Source: Sva-07 sp031398325 (lineage in GTDB: Bacteria > Actinomycetota > Acidimicrobiia > Acidimicrobiales > Ilumatobacteraceae). From it: a stretch of DNA of 49,831 bases. Of the stretch, positions 15,505-22,637 are shown piece after piece; position 1 is the stretch's first letter; every line of letters starts with the position of its first letter. The notes under the pieces were generated by a model, which did not search any database, was not told where the DNA came from, and was given only the letters and a program-made list of their open reading frames with translations. The position numbers and the translations under genes are program-made. The stretch spans positions 1 to 49,831 of the forward strand of contig JANNNB010000162.1 of the NCBI GenBank assembly GCA_031398325.1, written 5' to 3'.

Positions 15505-16323
15505 TCAGGTGGCCAGGCGCGGCATCAAGGCGAGCTGGCGGCTCTGGGCGACGAGCGTGCCGGTCGAGTCCCAGATCGCACCTTCCTCGTCGAGCAGACC
15601 GTCGTGCGCGAACCGGGTCCGGAACCAGCAGCGCAACGGACCGGGAGCCGGCACTGCTCGGATGTGCACCGTCAACTCGACGGTCGGCACCCACGCCACG
15701 GGGAGGTCGGTGTTGAACACCGCCGGCGGGAATGCATCGGATGCGAGGAGGAGCGCGATCGCATCGATGGGCTCCTCGTCCGCGAACGCGAACCATCCGG
15801 CCATCTCACCCTGTCCCGACGGTTGGCCCGAACGGAACCCGGCATCGCCCGGCCGGATCTTGATGCGCAGCCGCTCGAACATCGCCGGCTGCGGGCCCTC
15901 GACGGGCGACGGTGGCGCGGCGCTGTCCTCGTAGCTCGGCAGATCGACCGGTCCGTCGAAGCTGACCGATGGGCCGCCCGGAGTCTGGTCACCGAACGTT
16001 CCGAGCAGCCGGAGGATCTCGGTCTCACCCATCCTCAGGATCGCAGTGGCCGTGGCGAATCGGCGGCCCGAGCGCACCGTCGTGACCTCGACCTCGCAGG
16101 GCCCGGCTGGCGCGGGCTTCAAGTAGTGCGCCGTCAAGGTCAGCGGCGGCCGACCGACCGTTTCGGCCATCGCCCGGCCGGCGATCGCGAGCAGATACCC
16201 GCCGTTGGCGTTGCCGCCGATGTCCCAACCCGGCTTGATCTCCGAGTCGAACACGACGCTCGGACCGTCGGACGGTACCGTCCGTCGGGCGACGGCAGTT
16301 GCGTCCGCAAACGTCTCAGGCAT
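15505..16323 (-). CDS. acyl-CoA thioesterase family protein, double hotdog (TesB-like)
   Basis: A 272-residue cytoplasmic protein with two hotdog domains. The first begins with Trp-Asp-Ile-Gly-Gly-Asn-Ala-Asn-Gly-Gly-Tyr-Leu (about residue 33), the helix start of TesB-like thioesterases, followed by Leu-Thr-Ala-His-Tyr-Leu. The second has Ala-Trp-Val-Pro-Thr-Val-Glu-Leu-Thr-Val-His (about 208) and a C-terminal Ala-Gln-Ser-Arg-Gln-Leu-Ala strand. It presumably hydrolyses acyl-CoA thioesters in lipid turnover; chain-length preference cannot be told. It runs convergent to the HAD gene and divergent from metG. Confidence 0.82.
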   Translation of the reverse strand: MPETFADATAVARRTVPSDGPSVVFDSEIKPGWDIGGNANGGYLLAIAGRAMAETVGRPPLTLTAHYLKPAPAGPCEVEVTTVRSGRRFATATAILRMGETEILRLLGTFGDQTPGGPSVSFDGPVDLPSYEDSAAPPSPVEGPQPAMFERLRIKIRPGDAGFRSGQPSGQGEMAGWFAFADEEPIDAIALLLASDAFPPAVFNTDLPVAWVPTVELTVHIRAVPAPGPLRCWFRTRFAHDGLLDEEGAIWDSTGTLVAQSRQLALMPRLAT

Positions 16324-16398
16324 TCCGGCACGGTACCGAACGTCGCCGAATCGTCGACAAGCAGGCGCGAGCGACGTCGGTCACGTCTCGTCGGACGA

Positions 16399-16430
16399 GT
16401 TGGTGCGCGGGTCAGACCCCGCGCACCAAC
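16399..16430. repeat. dispersed palindrome family B, copy 1
   Basis: Perfect 13-bp arms GTTGGTGCGCGGG (16399-16411) and its complement (16418-16430), loop TCAGAC. It lies between the divergent thioesterase and metG genes, where a terminator is not expected, which argues for a REP-like or protein-binding element. A second copy is at 23626. Confidence 0.75.
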
Positions 16431-16477
16431 CCAAACGTATGGGTGCGGTGGTTTGGGGAACCTCTAGCGTTGAGCGG

Positions 16478-18034
16478 GTGACCGACGTGGCGAGCGATGC
16501 ATCAACCGAACCGGCGAAGCGGTTCTACGTCACGACGCCGATCTACTACGTCAACGCCGAGCCGCACCTCGGCCACGCCTACACGACCATCATCGGCGAC
16601 GCCGTGTGCCGCTGGCACCGGCTGCTCGGCGAGGAGGTCAAGTTCCTGACCGGTACCGACGAGCACGGCCTCAAGATCCAGCAAGCCGCCGAGGCCGCCG
16701 GGCTCACGCCGCAGGCGTTCACCGACGGCATCGCCCCGAAGTTCGCCGAGGCGTGGAGGCGCCTCAACATCGCGAACGACGACTTCATCCGTACGACGGA
16801 ACCGCGCCACAAGGCGGCGGTCGCCGAACTCCTGCAGCGCTGCTACGACGCCGGCGACATCGAGCTCGACATCTTCGAGGGCCTCTACTGCGTGCCGTGC
16901 GAGCTGTACTACTCCGACGAGGATCTGGTCACGATCGACGGCGTGGAGAACCTGTGCCCCATCCACCACCGTCCGGTCGAGTACTTCGAAGAGGAGAACT
17001 ACTTCTTCAGGCTGTCGCGGTTCGAGGACCGGCTGCTCGACTGGTACGCGAAGCACCCGACGGCGATGACACCCGAACATCGTGGCAACGAAGCGCTCGG
17101 GCTGATCCGCGGCGGGCTGCGCGATTTCTCGATCAGCCGCACGTCGCTCGAATGGGGCATCCCCCTTCCGTGGGACCCGAAACATGTCACCTACGTGTGG
17201 TTCGACGCGCTCACCAACTACCTGGCCGCCGTCGGATTCGGGGACGGCACCGACGGCTACGAGGACTGGTGGCCCGTCGACTACCACCTCATCGGCAAGG
17301 ACATCGTCCGCCAGCACTGCGTGTACTGGCCAGCGATGCTGATGTCGGCAGGCATCGAGCCGCCGAAGGGCTGGGCGATCGGCGGCTGGCTCCTGGTCGA
17401 CAGCGAGAAGATGAGCAAGACCGCCGGCAACGCGCTCAATCCGCTCGACCTGATCGACGATGTCGGCCTCGACGGGTTCCGGTACTACGTGCTCGCGGAG
17501 ACTCCGTACGGCAACGACGGCGACTTCACGTTCGAGGGTCTCGTCACGCGGTACAACTCCGACCTCGCGAACAACCTCGGCAACCTCCTCGCCCGCGTGG
17601 CAACCGTGGTGGGCAAGAAGTGCGACGGCATCGGTCCTGCGTGCGATCCGCACAGCCCGCTCGCCGCCGCCGCCGCAATGGCGTACGCCGACACGGCAGC
17701 GGCGTGGGACGTGGTGCAGCCGGCGCGCGCCCTCGACGCGACCTGGCAGCTCATCCGGGCCACCAACGCATACCTCGAGACGAACGAACCATGGAAGGCC
17801 GAGCCGGGTCCGGACGTCGACAGGGTGATGGGCGATGCGCTCGAGACGTTGCGGATCGTCGCTGTCCTCGTGGCGGCCGCGATCCCCGACACCGCCCAGA
17901 CCCTGTGGGAACGCATCGGCATGACTGGCAGCGTCGCCGATCAACGACTTCCCGATGCCGCCACGTGGGGCCAGTACGCCGGCGGCACCGCCGTCACGAA
18001 AGGCGACGCCCTCTTCCCCAGACTGACGGCGTGA
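16478..18034 (+). CDS. metG: methionyl-tRNA synthetase
   Basis: A 518-residue class I synthetase charging tRNA-Met. The HIGH-type box is His-Leu-Gly-His-Ala (about residue 28). The zinc/connective region has Cys-Val-Pro-Cys and a degenerate Cys-Pro-Ile-His-His pair (about 132-155). The KMSKS-type loop is Lys-Met-Ser-Lys-Thr (about 310). It is the short form without the C-terminal EMAP/tRNA-binding domain, as in mycobacteria. GTG 16478 is the likely start; GTG 16487 is the alternative. The frame upstream runs through palindrome B and is not coding. Its stop TGATG overlaps the tatD start. metG-tatD is the conserved actinobacterial order. Confidence 0.95.
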   Translation: MTDVASDASTEPAKRFYVTTPIYYVNAEPHLGHAYTTIIGDAVCRWHRLLGEEVKFLTGTDEHGLKIQQAAEAAGLTPQAFTDGIAPKFAEAWRRLNIANDDFIRTTEPRHKAAVAELLQRCYDAGDIELDIFEGLYCVPCELYYSDEDLVTIDGVENLCPIHHRPVEYFEEENYFFRLSRFEDRLLDWYAKHPTAMTPEHRGNEALGLIRGGLRDFSISRTSLEWGIPLPWDPKHVTYVWFDALTNYLAAVGFGDGTDGYEDWWPVDYHLIGKDIVRQHCVYWPAMLMSAGIEPPKGWAIGGWLLVDSEKMSKTAGNALNPLDLIDDVGLDGFRYYVLAETPYGNDGDFTFEGLVTRYNSDLANNLGNLLARVATVVGKKCDGIGPACDPHSPLAAAAAMAYADTAAAWDVVQPARALDATWQLIRATNAYLETNEPWKAEPGPDVDRVMGDALETLRIVAVLVAAAIPDTAQTLWERIGMTGSVADQRLPDAATWGQYAGGTAVTKGDALFPRLTA

Positions 18035-18792
18035 TGGTGACCGTCTGGTTCGACAGCCACTGTCACATCCACGACGAACGGGTTCCGGATGGTGCCCCAG
18101 GGGCGGTCGATGCGGCTCGCGAGGCGGGGGTGACGCAAATGGTCACGGTCGGTTGTGATCGGGCGACGTCGGTGGCTGCGATCGAGCTCGCGTCGCGCTT
18201 CGACGGCGTGTTCGCCACCGTCGGGCTGCACCCCCACGACGCCTCGAACGGCGTCGACACGATTCGCGACCTGGTCGACACCCCCGGAATCGTGGCGATC
18301 GGCGAGGCCGGCCTCGATTACTTCTACGAGCACTCGGCCCGCGACGTTCAAAAGGTCGCCTTCGCTGCGCAGATCCACCTCGCCCACGAACGCAAGCTGC
18401 CACTCGTCATTCACGCACGCGACGCGTGGAGCGACACGTTCGACATCCTGCGCTCCGAGGGCACGCCCACCGGCACGATCTTCCACTGCTTCACCGGCGG
18501 GCCGGACGAGGCGCAGACGTGTCTCGATCTGGGCGCGTCGCTGTCGTTCTCCGGGATCGTCACCTTCAAGGGTGCGCCCGAGGTCCAAGCCGCGGCGCGC
18601 ATGTGCCCGCTCGATCGGATGCTGGTCGAGACCGACAGCCCCTACCTCGCACCGCTCCCCCACCGCGGCAAACCGAACCAACCGGCCTGGGTCGCCCACG
18701 TCGGCCAGTTCATCGCCGACCTGCGCGATGTCCCGGCGACCACAATCGCCGACGCCACCACCGGCAACGCCCGCGCCATCTTCGCCGTCTGA
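18034..18792 (+). CDS. tatD: TatD family metal-dependent DNase
   Basis: A 252-residue TIM-barrel hydrolase of full length. Metal ligands are visible in Asp-Ser-His-Cys-His-Ile-His (residues about 8-14), Gly-Glu-Ala-Gly-Leu-Asp-Tyr (about 90), Val-Ile-His-Ala-Arg (about 125), Phe-His-Cys-Phe-Thr-Gly (about 150) and Val-Glu-Thr-Asp-Ser-Pro-Tyr-Leu (about 200). It is probably a 3'-5' exonuclease or DNA repair nuclease, as shown for TatD of enterobacteria. The ATG overlaps the metG stop by one base (TGATG); GTG codons at 18031 and 18037 are alternatives. Confidence 0.93.
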   Translation: MVTVWFDSHCHIHDERVPDGAPGAVDAAREAGVTQMVTVGCDRATSVAAIELASRFDGVFATVGLHPHDASNGVDTIRDLVDTPGIVAIGEAGLDYFYEHSARDVQKVAFAAQIHLAHERKLPLVIHARDAWSDTFDILRSEGTPTGTIFHCFTGGPDEAQTCLDLGASLSFSGIVTFKGAPEVQAAARMCPLDRMLVETDSPYLAPLPHRGKPNQPAWVAHVGQFIADLRDVPATTIADATTGNARAIFAV

Positions 18793-18802
18793 GCCAACAC
18801 CA

Positions 18803-18854
18803 CGTTTGTGACAACAAATCGGTGACCCGGTCCGCAGAAATCTTGTCGCAAACG
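18803..18854. repeat. dispersed palindrome family A, copy 1 (imperfect)
   Basis: The left arm starts CGTTTGTGACAA (18803) and the right arm ends in TTGTCGCAAACG (to 18854); outer arms of 12 bp with one mismatch, inner part imperfect. The left half, 18803-18831, matches copy 2 at 33891 in 27 of 29 bases. AT-richer than its surroundings. It follows the tatD stop by 10 bp. Confidence 0.75.
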
Positions 18855-18997
18855 GGGATTTGACCCGTTCGAGGGATTGACGGCGGGGCTGGCCCCGGCG
18901 CGAGAGTGCGCTGAGCTGGCCAAATGCAGGATACGATCGTGAACCCTGAACGGCAGCGTCCGGACCCGTGTCCTGGCCACGCCGAACGGAGTGATCA

Positions 18998-19570
18998 GTG
19001 ACACCCAACGAGACCGACCGACGGCGATTCCTACTGGCAGCTGGCCTGACCCTGCTCGCCCTGCCGGCGTTGTGGTGGGCCAACCATCAAACCGACTCGG
19101 GCGGGCCGAACGTGGCGACCGTCGGGATCGACGTGGGTGACGGGGACCCAGCGGTCGTGGCCACCGATACCGCAATCAGTGCCGAGCCGGCGACCACACA
19201 GCCGCCGTCGACGGTGCCGCCGACCACCGTGCTCGCCGACCCGTCGGCGCCGATCTTCCTCGATGGCCCGAGCGCCGGTTCCGGTGGCGGAGCGGCCGAG
19301 ATCGCCGTTCCCGCGGCGCCAGCCGTCGCCGGCATCACCACGTCGGCCAGCTATCGCAGCTCGATCACCCCGATCGACACGTGCCTCGCGTCGAACATCA
19401 AGACCGGCACCACGATCACCGTCGTCAACCTCAACAACGGCCACAGCGTCGACTGCATCGCCACACGGGTGTACTCGACCACCGACACCGGCCTCATCAT
19501 GCACACCGACACGTTCTCCCAGATCGCCGACCTCACCGACGCGCCGATCCCGGTCGAGATCATTCAGTGA
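18998..19570 (+). CDS. exported DPBB/RlpA-like domain protein at the rpfB position
   Basis: A 190-residue exported protein. The N-terminus has a twin-arginine-like Arg-Arg-Arg-Phe-Leu followed by a hydrophobic helix (about residues 11-28), then a Thr/Pro/Ser-rich linker. The C-terminal 75 residues (about 115-190) resemble a double-psi beta-barrel: Thr-Gly-Thr-Thr-Ile-Thr-Val-Val-Asn-Leu-Asn-Asn-Gly, then Asp-Cys-Ile-Ala-Thr-Arg-Val-Tyr, then an Asp-Thr-Phe-Ser-Gln-Ile-Ala helix, with two Cys that may pair. The gene lies between tatD and rsmA, where actinobacteria carry rpfB, but the DUF348, G5 and transglycosylase domains of RpfB are absent. A cell-wall role is likely but unproven. GTG start; its stop overlaps rsmA. 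Confidence 0.75.
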   Translation: MTPNETDRRRFLLAAGLTLLALPALWWANHQTDSGGPNVATVGIDVGDGDPAVVATDTAISAEPATTQPPSTVPPTTVLADPSAPIFLDGPSAGSGGGAAEIAVPAAPAVAGITTSASYRSSITPIDTCLASNIKTGTTITVVNLNNGHSVDCIATRVYSTTDTGLIMHTDTFSQIADLTDAPIPVEIIQ

Positions 19571-20397
19571 CCCACTCGCGACCGGCGATCCGCGAGCTCC
19601 TCGAATCGAACGACCTCGCCCCCCGGCGTGATCTCGGCCAGAACTTCGTGGCCGACCCCAACACGGTCCGCCGGATCGCCGAACTCGCCCGCGTCGGCCC
19701 GACCGACCACGTCGTGGAGATCGGTGCGGGACTCGGATCGCTCACCCTCGCCCTCGCCGACACCGGAGCGGCCATCACGGCGATCGAAGTCGACCGCGGG
19801 ATCGTTCCGCTCCTGCGTGGGGTGATGGACGGTCGGAGCAACGTCACGGTCATCGAGGCCGACGCGATGCAGACCGACTGGAACGCGACGCTCGACCCGG
19901 CCGTCGCCGGCGGCTGGGTGCTCGTGGCGAACCTGCCGTACAACGTGGCGACCCCGCTGATCTGCGACATCCTCGACACCGTGCCCCACGTCCAGCGGAT
20001 GATCGTGATGGTGCAACGTGAAGCGGCGGAGCGGTTCGCGGCACAGCCGAGGACATCCGCCTACGGCGCCGTCAGCGTCAAGGTCGCCTACTGGGGAACT
20101 GCCAAGGTCGTGGGTCAGGTGCCCGCCTCGGTGTTCGTGCCGCGACCCAATGTGGAGTCGTCGCTCGTGGAGATCACACGGCGAACCCCTCCTGCGACCG
20201 AGCCCGACCTGCTGTTCACTCTCGTGCGGACCGGGTTCGGGCAACGCCGGAAGATGTTGCGCAAGTCGCTCGGCGATCTCGTGACCGCCGAGCAGTTCGC
20301 ATCCGCCGACGTCGCCCCCACCGCACGGGCCGAGGAACTCGACGTCGTCGCCTGGTGTCGCCTCGCCGATGCAGTCGCGGGACCAGAGCCGACCTGA
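19567..20397 (+). CDS. rsmA: 16S rRNA N6-dimethyladenosine (A1518/A1519) methyltransferase
   Basis: A 276-residue KsgA/Dim1 enzyme that dimethylates two adjacent adenines in the 3'-terminal hairpin of 16S rRNA. The start Leu-Gly-Gln-Asn-Phe-Val is near residue 24. SAM-binding Val-Val-Glu-Ile-Gly-Ala-Gly-Leu-Gly lies near 50, and the catalytic Asn-Leu-Pro-Tyr-Asn box near 123. A later Pro-Arg-Pro-Asn-Val-Glu-Ser-Ser box is family-specific. GTG 19567 overlaps the upstream stop (GTGA), and the stop overlaps the ispE ATG (TGATG), so the three genes are coupled. Absence of RsmA usually gives kasugamycin resistance. Confidence 0.95.
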   Translation: MTHSRPAIRELLESNDLAPRRDLGQNFVADPNTVRRIAELARVGPTDHVVEIGAGLGSLTLALADTGAAITAIEVDRGIVPLLRGVMDGRSNVTVIEADAMQTDWNATLDPAVAGGWVLVANLPYNVATPLICDILDTVPHVQRMIVMVQREAAERFAAQPRTSAYGAVSVKVAYWGTAKVVGQVPASVFVPRPNVESSLVEITRRTPPATEPDLLFTLVRTGFGQRRKMLRKSLGDLVTAEQFASADVAPTARAEELDVVAWCRLADAVAGPEPT

Positions 20398-21215
20398 TGC
20401 CCACGTCTCCGGCCAGGCGGGCGCACGCCAAGCTCACGATGTCGCTGCACGTCACCGGCGTGCGTGAGGACGGCTACCACCTGATCGACGCCGAGATGGT
20501 CAGCCTCGAGCTCCACGACGCCCTGACATTCCACGAGAGCGACGACCCGAGCGACACGAGCCGACTCGATGCCGCCGGTCCGTTCGCCGCCGGGATGCCG
20601 CTCGACGGGTCGAACCTCGTTGCTCGCGCACTGCGACTCGCAGGCCGCGTCGCGCACGTCACGATCGACAAGCGGATCCCGCACGGCGGCGGGCTCGGCG
20701 GTGGATCGACCGACGCGGCGACCGCCCTGCGCTGGGCCGGCTTCGGATCGTCGCCGGAGCGCCTCACCAGCGAACAACTCAGCCGGGCAGCCGAGCTCGG
20801 TGCCGACATCCCCTTCTGCCTCGTCGGCGGCCGGGCCCGGGTGACCGGAATCGGCCAAGTGGTCGAACCCCTCCCGTTCGTCGAGCGGACCATCACGCTG
20901 ATCGTGCCGCCGCTGCACGTGAGTACGCCGGCCGTCTACCGGGCGTGGGACGAACTCAGCCGCCGGGAGCAGGCGAGCGAGCGCAACGATCTGGAAGCGG
21001 CAGCTCTCGTCGTCGAACCGCAGCTCGCGCGCTGGCGCGAGGAGATCCTCCGACACACGGGGGTGGCGCCCACGCTCGCAGGCAGCGGCGCCACGTGGTT
21101 CCTCGACGCCACCTCGGATTCGGGCCCGGAACTCGCCGAACTCGCGGCACGCGGCGCAACGATCGTCAGGACGCGCACGGTGGACGCCGTACGCGCCACC
21201 GGCCCCGGTGCGTAA
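20397..21215 (+). CDS. ispE: 4-diphosphocytidyl-2-C-methyl-D-erythritol kinase
   Basis: A 272-residue GHMP kinase of the non-mevalonate (MEP) isoprenoid pathway. The opening Ala-His-Ala-Lys-Leu-Thr-Met-Ser-Leu-His-Val (about residue 10) is the IspE start, with Ala-Lys as substrate-binding. The ATP loop Pro-His-Gly-Gly-Gly-Leu-Gly-Gly-Gly-Ser-Thr-Asp-Ala (about 97) and the later Gly-Ala-Asp-Ile-Pro-Phe box follow. The C-terminal Ala-Gly-Ser-Gly-Ala-Thr-Trp-Phe motif completes the fold. It begins at the rsmA stop. The tatD-X-rsmA-ispE order is shared with mycobacteria. Confidence 0.93.
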   Translation: MPTSPARRAHAKLTMSLHVTGVREDGYHLIDAEMVSLELHDALTFHESDDPSDTSRLDAAGPFAAGMPLDGSNLVARALRLAGRVAHVTIDKRIPHGGGLGGGSTDAATALRWAGFGSSPERLTSEQLSRAAELGADIPFCLVGGRARVTGIGQVVEPLPFVERTITLIVPPLHVSTPAVYRAWDELSRREQASERNDLEAAALVVEPQLARWREEILRHTGVAPTLAGSGATWFLDATSDSGPELAELAARGATIVRTRTVDAVRATGPGA

Positions 21216-21218
21216 CCC

Positions 21219-21263
21219 GAACTGGTGGAGCCAGAACTGGTGTAGCCGGAGCCGGTGAGGCGA
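21219..21263 (+). repeat. three degenerate 15-bp tandem repeats after ispE
   Basis: GAACTGGTGGAGCCA (21219-21233), GAACTGGTGTAGCCG (21234-21248) and a more diverged third unit to 21263 lie between the ispE stop and the bS22 gene. Probably slippage; no function seen. Confidence 0.6.
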
Positions 21264-21284
21264 CGAAGGTCGAGATGGACGGTG

Positions 21285-21377
21285 CTATTTGCGACGCTGG
21301 TGGCGCGTGCGTCGCAGCATCTTCTTGTGCTTCTTCTTCCGCATGCGCTTGCGACGCTTCTTGATCAACGAACCCAT
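21285..21377 (-). CDS. ribosomal protein bS22 / AURKAIP1-COX24 domain micro-protein (30 residues)
   Basis: A 30-residue, strongly basic peptide on the minus strand. It starts Met-Gly-Ser-Leu-Ile-Lys-Lys-Arg-Arg-Lys-Arg-Met and continues Lys-Lys-Lys-His-Lys-Lys-Met-Leu-Arg-Arg-Thr-Arg. This is the AURKAIP1/COX24 pattern found in the actinobacterial small-subunit protein bS22, seen near the decoding centre in mycobacterial ribosome structures. It is divergent from tRNA-Gln with a 66-bp gap holding both promoters. Being 31 codons long it is easily overlooked, but the pattern is nearly invariant, so the call is firm. Confidence 0.92.
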   Translation of the reverse strand: MGSLIKKRRKRMRKKKHKKMLRRTRHQRRK

Positions 21378-21443
21378 AAGGGTCGCCACGCTATCGGTCG
21401 TGGCAAGAGTCGCCACCCGCCGATACCGTGGCGATTTCGACCG

Positions 21444-21514
21444 TCCGGGGTCGTCTAACGGTAAGACAGCGGTTTTTGGTGCCGAGAATAGGGGTCCGAT
21501 TCCTCTCCCCGGAG
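21444..21514 (+). tRNA. tRNA-Gln (anticodon TTG)
   Basis: A 71-nt cloverleaf without encoded CCA. Acceptor TCCGGGG (21444-21450) pairs with CCCCGGA (21507-21513), discriminator G21514. The D stem is GTCT/AGAC, the anticodon loop TTTTGGT gives TTG, and the T arm pairs AGGGG with CCTCT. The anticodon stem has a terminal G-A mismatch. glmU ATG begins only 3 nt after the discriminator, the same tRNA-Gln-glmU neighbourhood as in mycobacteria. Confidence 0.95.
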
Positions 21515-21517
21515 CTC

Positions 21518-22606
21518 ATGAATGTTTCAGCGATCGTCCTCGCGGCCGGTGAGGGAACGCGCATGCGGTCCAACCGGCCCAAGCCCCTCCACCTCATCTG
21601 CGGGCGGGCGATGGTGCTGCACGTCATCCATTCGCTCGAGTTGCTGCACCCCGATCGCACGGCTCTCGTCGTCGGGCACGGCGCCGAGCAAGTGACCAAG
21701 AAGGTGCAACAGCTCGCCCCGGCGTGGTCGAACATCGCGTTCGTCGAACAGGTCGAGCAGAACGGCACCGGCGACGCCGCCGCCATCGGGATGACGGCAT
21801 TCCCCGGCGACGACTACGACGAGGGAGAGGCGACGATCGTCGTCCTGCCCGGCGATACGCCACTGCTCCGTCCCGAGACGCTCCTCGATCTCGTCGAAGC
21901 GCACGTCGGCAACCGCAACGCGGCGACCCTGCTCACGAGCGTGGTCGACGACCCGACCGGGTATGGCCGCGTGATCCGCAAGAACGACGGCCAGGCCCAA
22001 CGCATCGTCGAGCACCGCGACGCCACGCCCGACGAGCTGGACGTCAAGGAGATCTGCACCAGCATCTACGCCTTCCGACGTGATCTCCTCGGGCCGGCCC
22101 TGCGCAAGCTCACGACCGACAACGCCCAGGGCGAGTACTACCTGACCGACGTGATCTCGGTGCTCGCCCAGATGGGCCACCGCATCGGCTGCGTCCAGGC
22201 ACCGGCCGGCGAGACTCAAGGCGTCAACGACCGCTGGCAGTTGGCGCTCGCCGAGCGCGAACTGCGGGCGCGCACCAACCGCCACTGGCTGCTGCACGGC
22301 GTGACGATGCTCGACCCGCGTCAGACCTTCATCGACGTCACCGTGAAGATCGGACGCGACGTCACCATCTATCCGGGCACGATGCTGCAGGGCTCGACCG
22401 TGGTCGGTGACGACTGCGAGCTCGGGCCGGACACCCAGCTCGTCGACTGCAGCGTCGGCGCGGGGTCGACCGTCGAGCACACCGTCGGGCGCGATTCGGA
22501 GGTCGGACCGGGCGCGATCGTGGGCCCGTACGCCCATCTTCCTGCGGGTTCCTCGATCCCTGAGGCCACCACGACCGGGGCGTTCTACACTGCACCCGTC
22601 GGGTGA
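21518..22606 (+). CDS. glmU: GlmU-like N-acetylglucosamine-1-phosphate uridyltransferase lacking the acetyltransferase active site
   Basis: A 362-residue protein; GlmU is usually 450-495. The N-terminal pyrophosphorylase domain is intact: Leu-Ala-Ala-Gly-Glu-Gly-Thr-Arg-Met (residues 8-16), Lys-Pro-Leu, Gln-Asn-Gly-Thr-Gly-Asp-Ala-Ala near 85, and Gly-Asp-Thr-Pro-Leu-Leu near 115. A left-handed beta-helix starts near 270 but ends after Val-Gly-Pro-Tyr-Ala-His-Leu and Gly-Ala-Phe. The following coils with the catalytic His (His-Leu-Thr-Tyr) and the Asn-Tyr-Asp-Gly acetyl-CoA region are missing. No other frame downstream carries them, and prs starts 31 nt later. Thus it can make UDP-GlcNAc from GlcNAc-1-P, but probably not GlcNAc-1-P itself. 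ATG 21518 is only 3 nt after tRNA-Gln, leaving no room for a ribosome-binding site on a processed message. Confidence 0.9.
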   Translation: MNVSAIVLAAGEGTRMRSNRPKPLHLICGRAMVLHVIHSLELLHPDRTALVVGHGAEQVTKKVQQLAPAWSNIAFVEQVEQNGTGDAAAIGMTAFPGDDYDEGEATIVVLPGDTPLLRPETLLDLVEAHVGNRNAATLLTSVVDDPTGYGRVIRKNDGQAQRIVEHRDATPDELDVKEICTSIYAFRRDLLGPALRKLTTDNAQGEYYLTDVISVLAQMGHRIGCVQAPAGETQGVNDRWQLALAERELRARTNRHWLLHGVTMLDPRQTFIDVTVKIGRDVTIYPGTMLQGSTVVGDDCELGPDTQLVDCSVGAGSTVEHTVGRDSEVGPGAIVGPYAHLPAGSSIPEATTTGAFYTAPVG

Positions 22607-22637
22607 ACAGAGTTCAACAGGGAGAGCAGTCACAGCC

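Noticed and set aside
16606..18033. Extension of tatD frame upstream through metG
   Set aside because: The frame is open but encodes Arg-rich nonsense; tatD begins at 18034 next to the metG stop.
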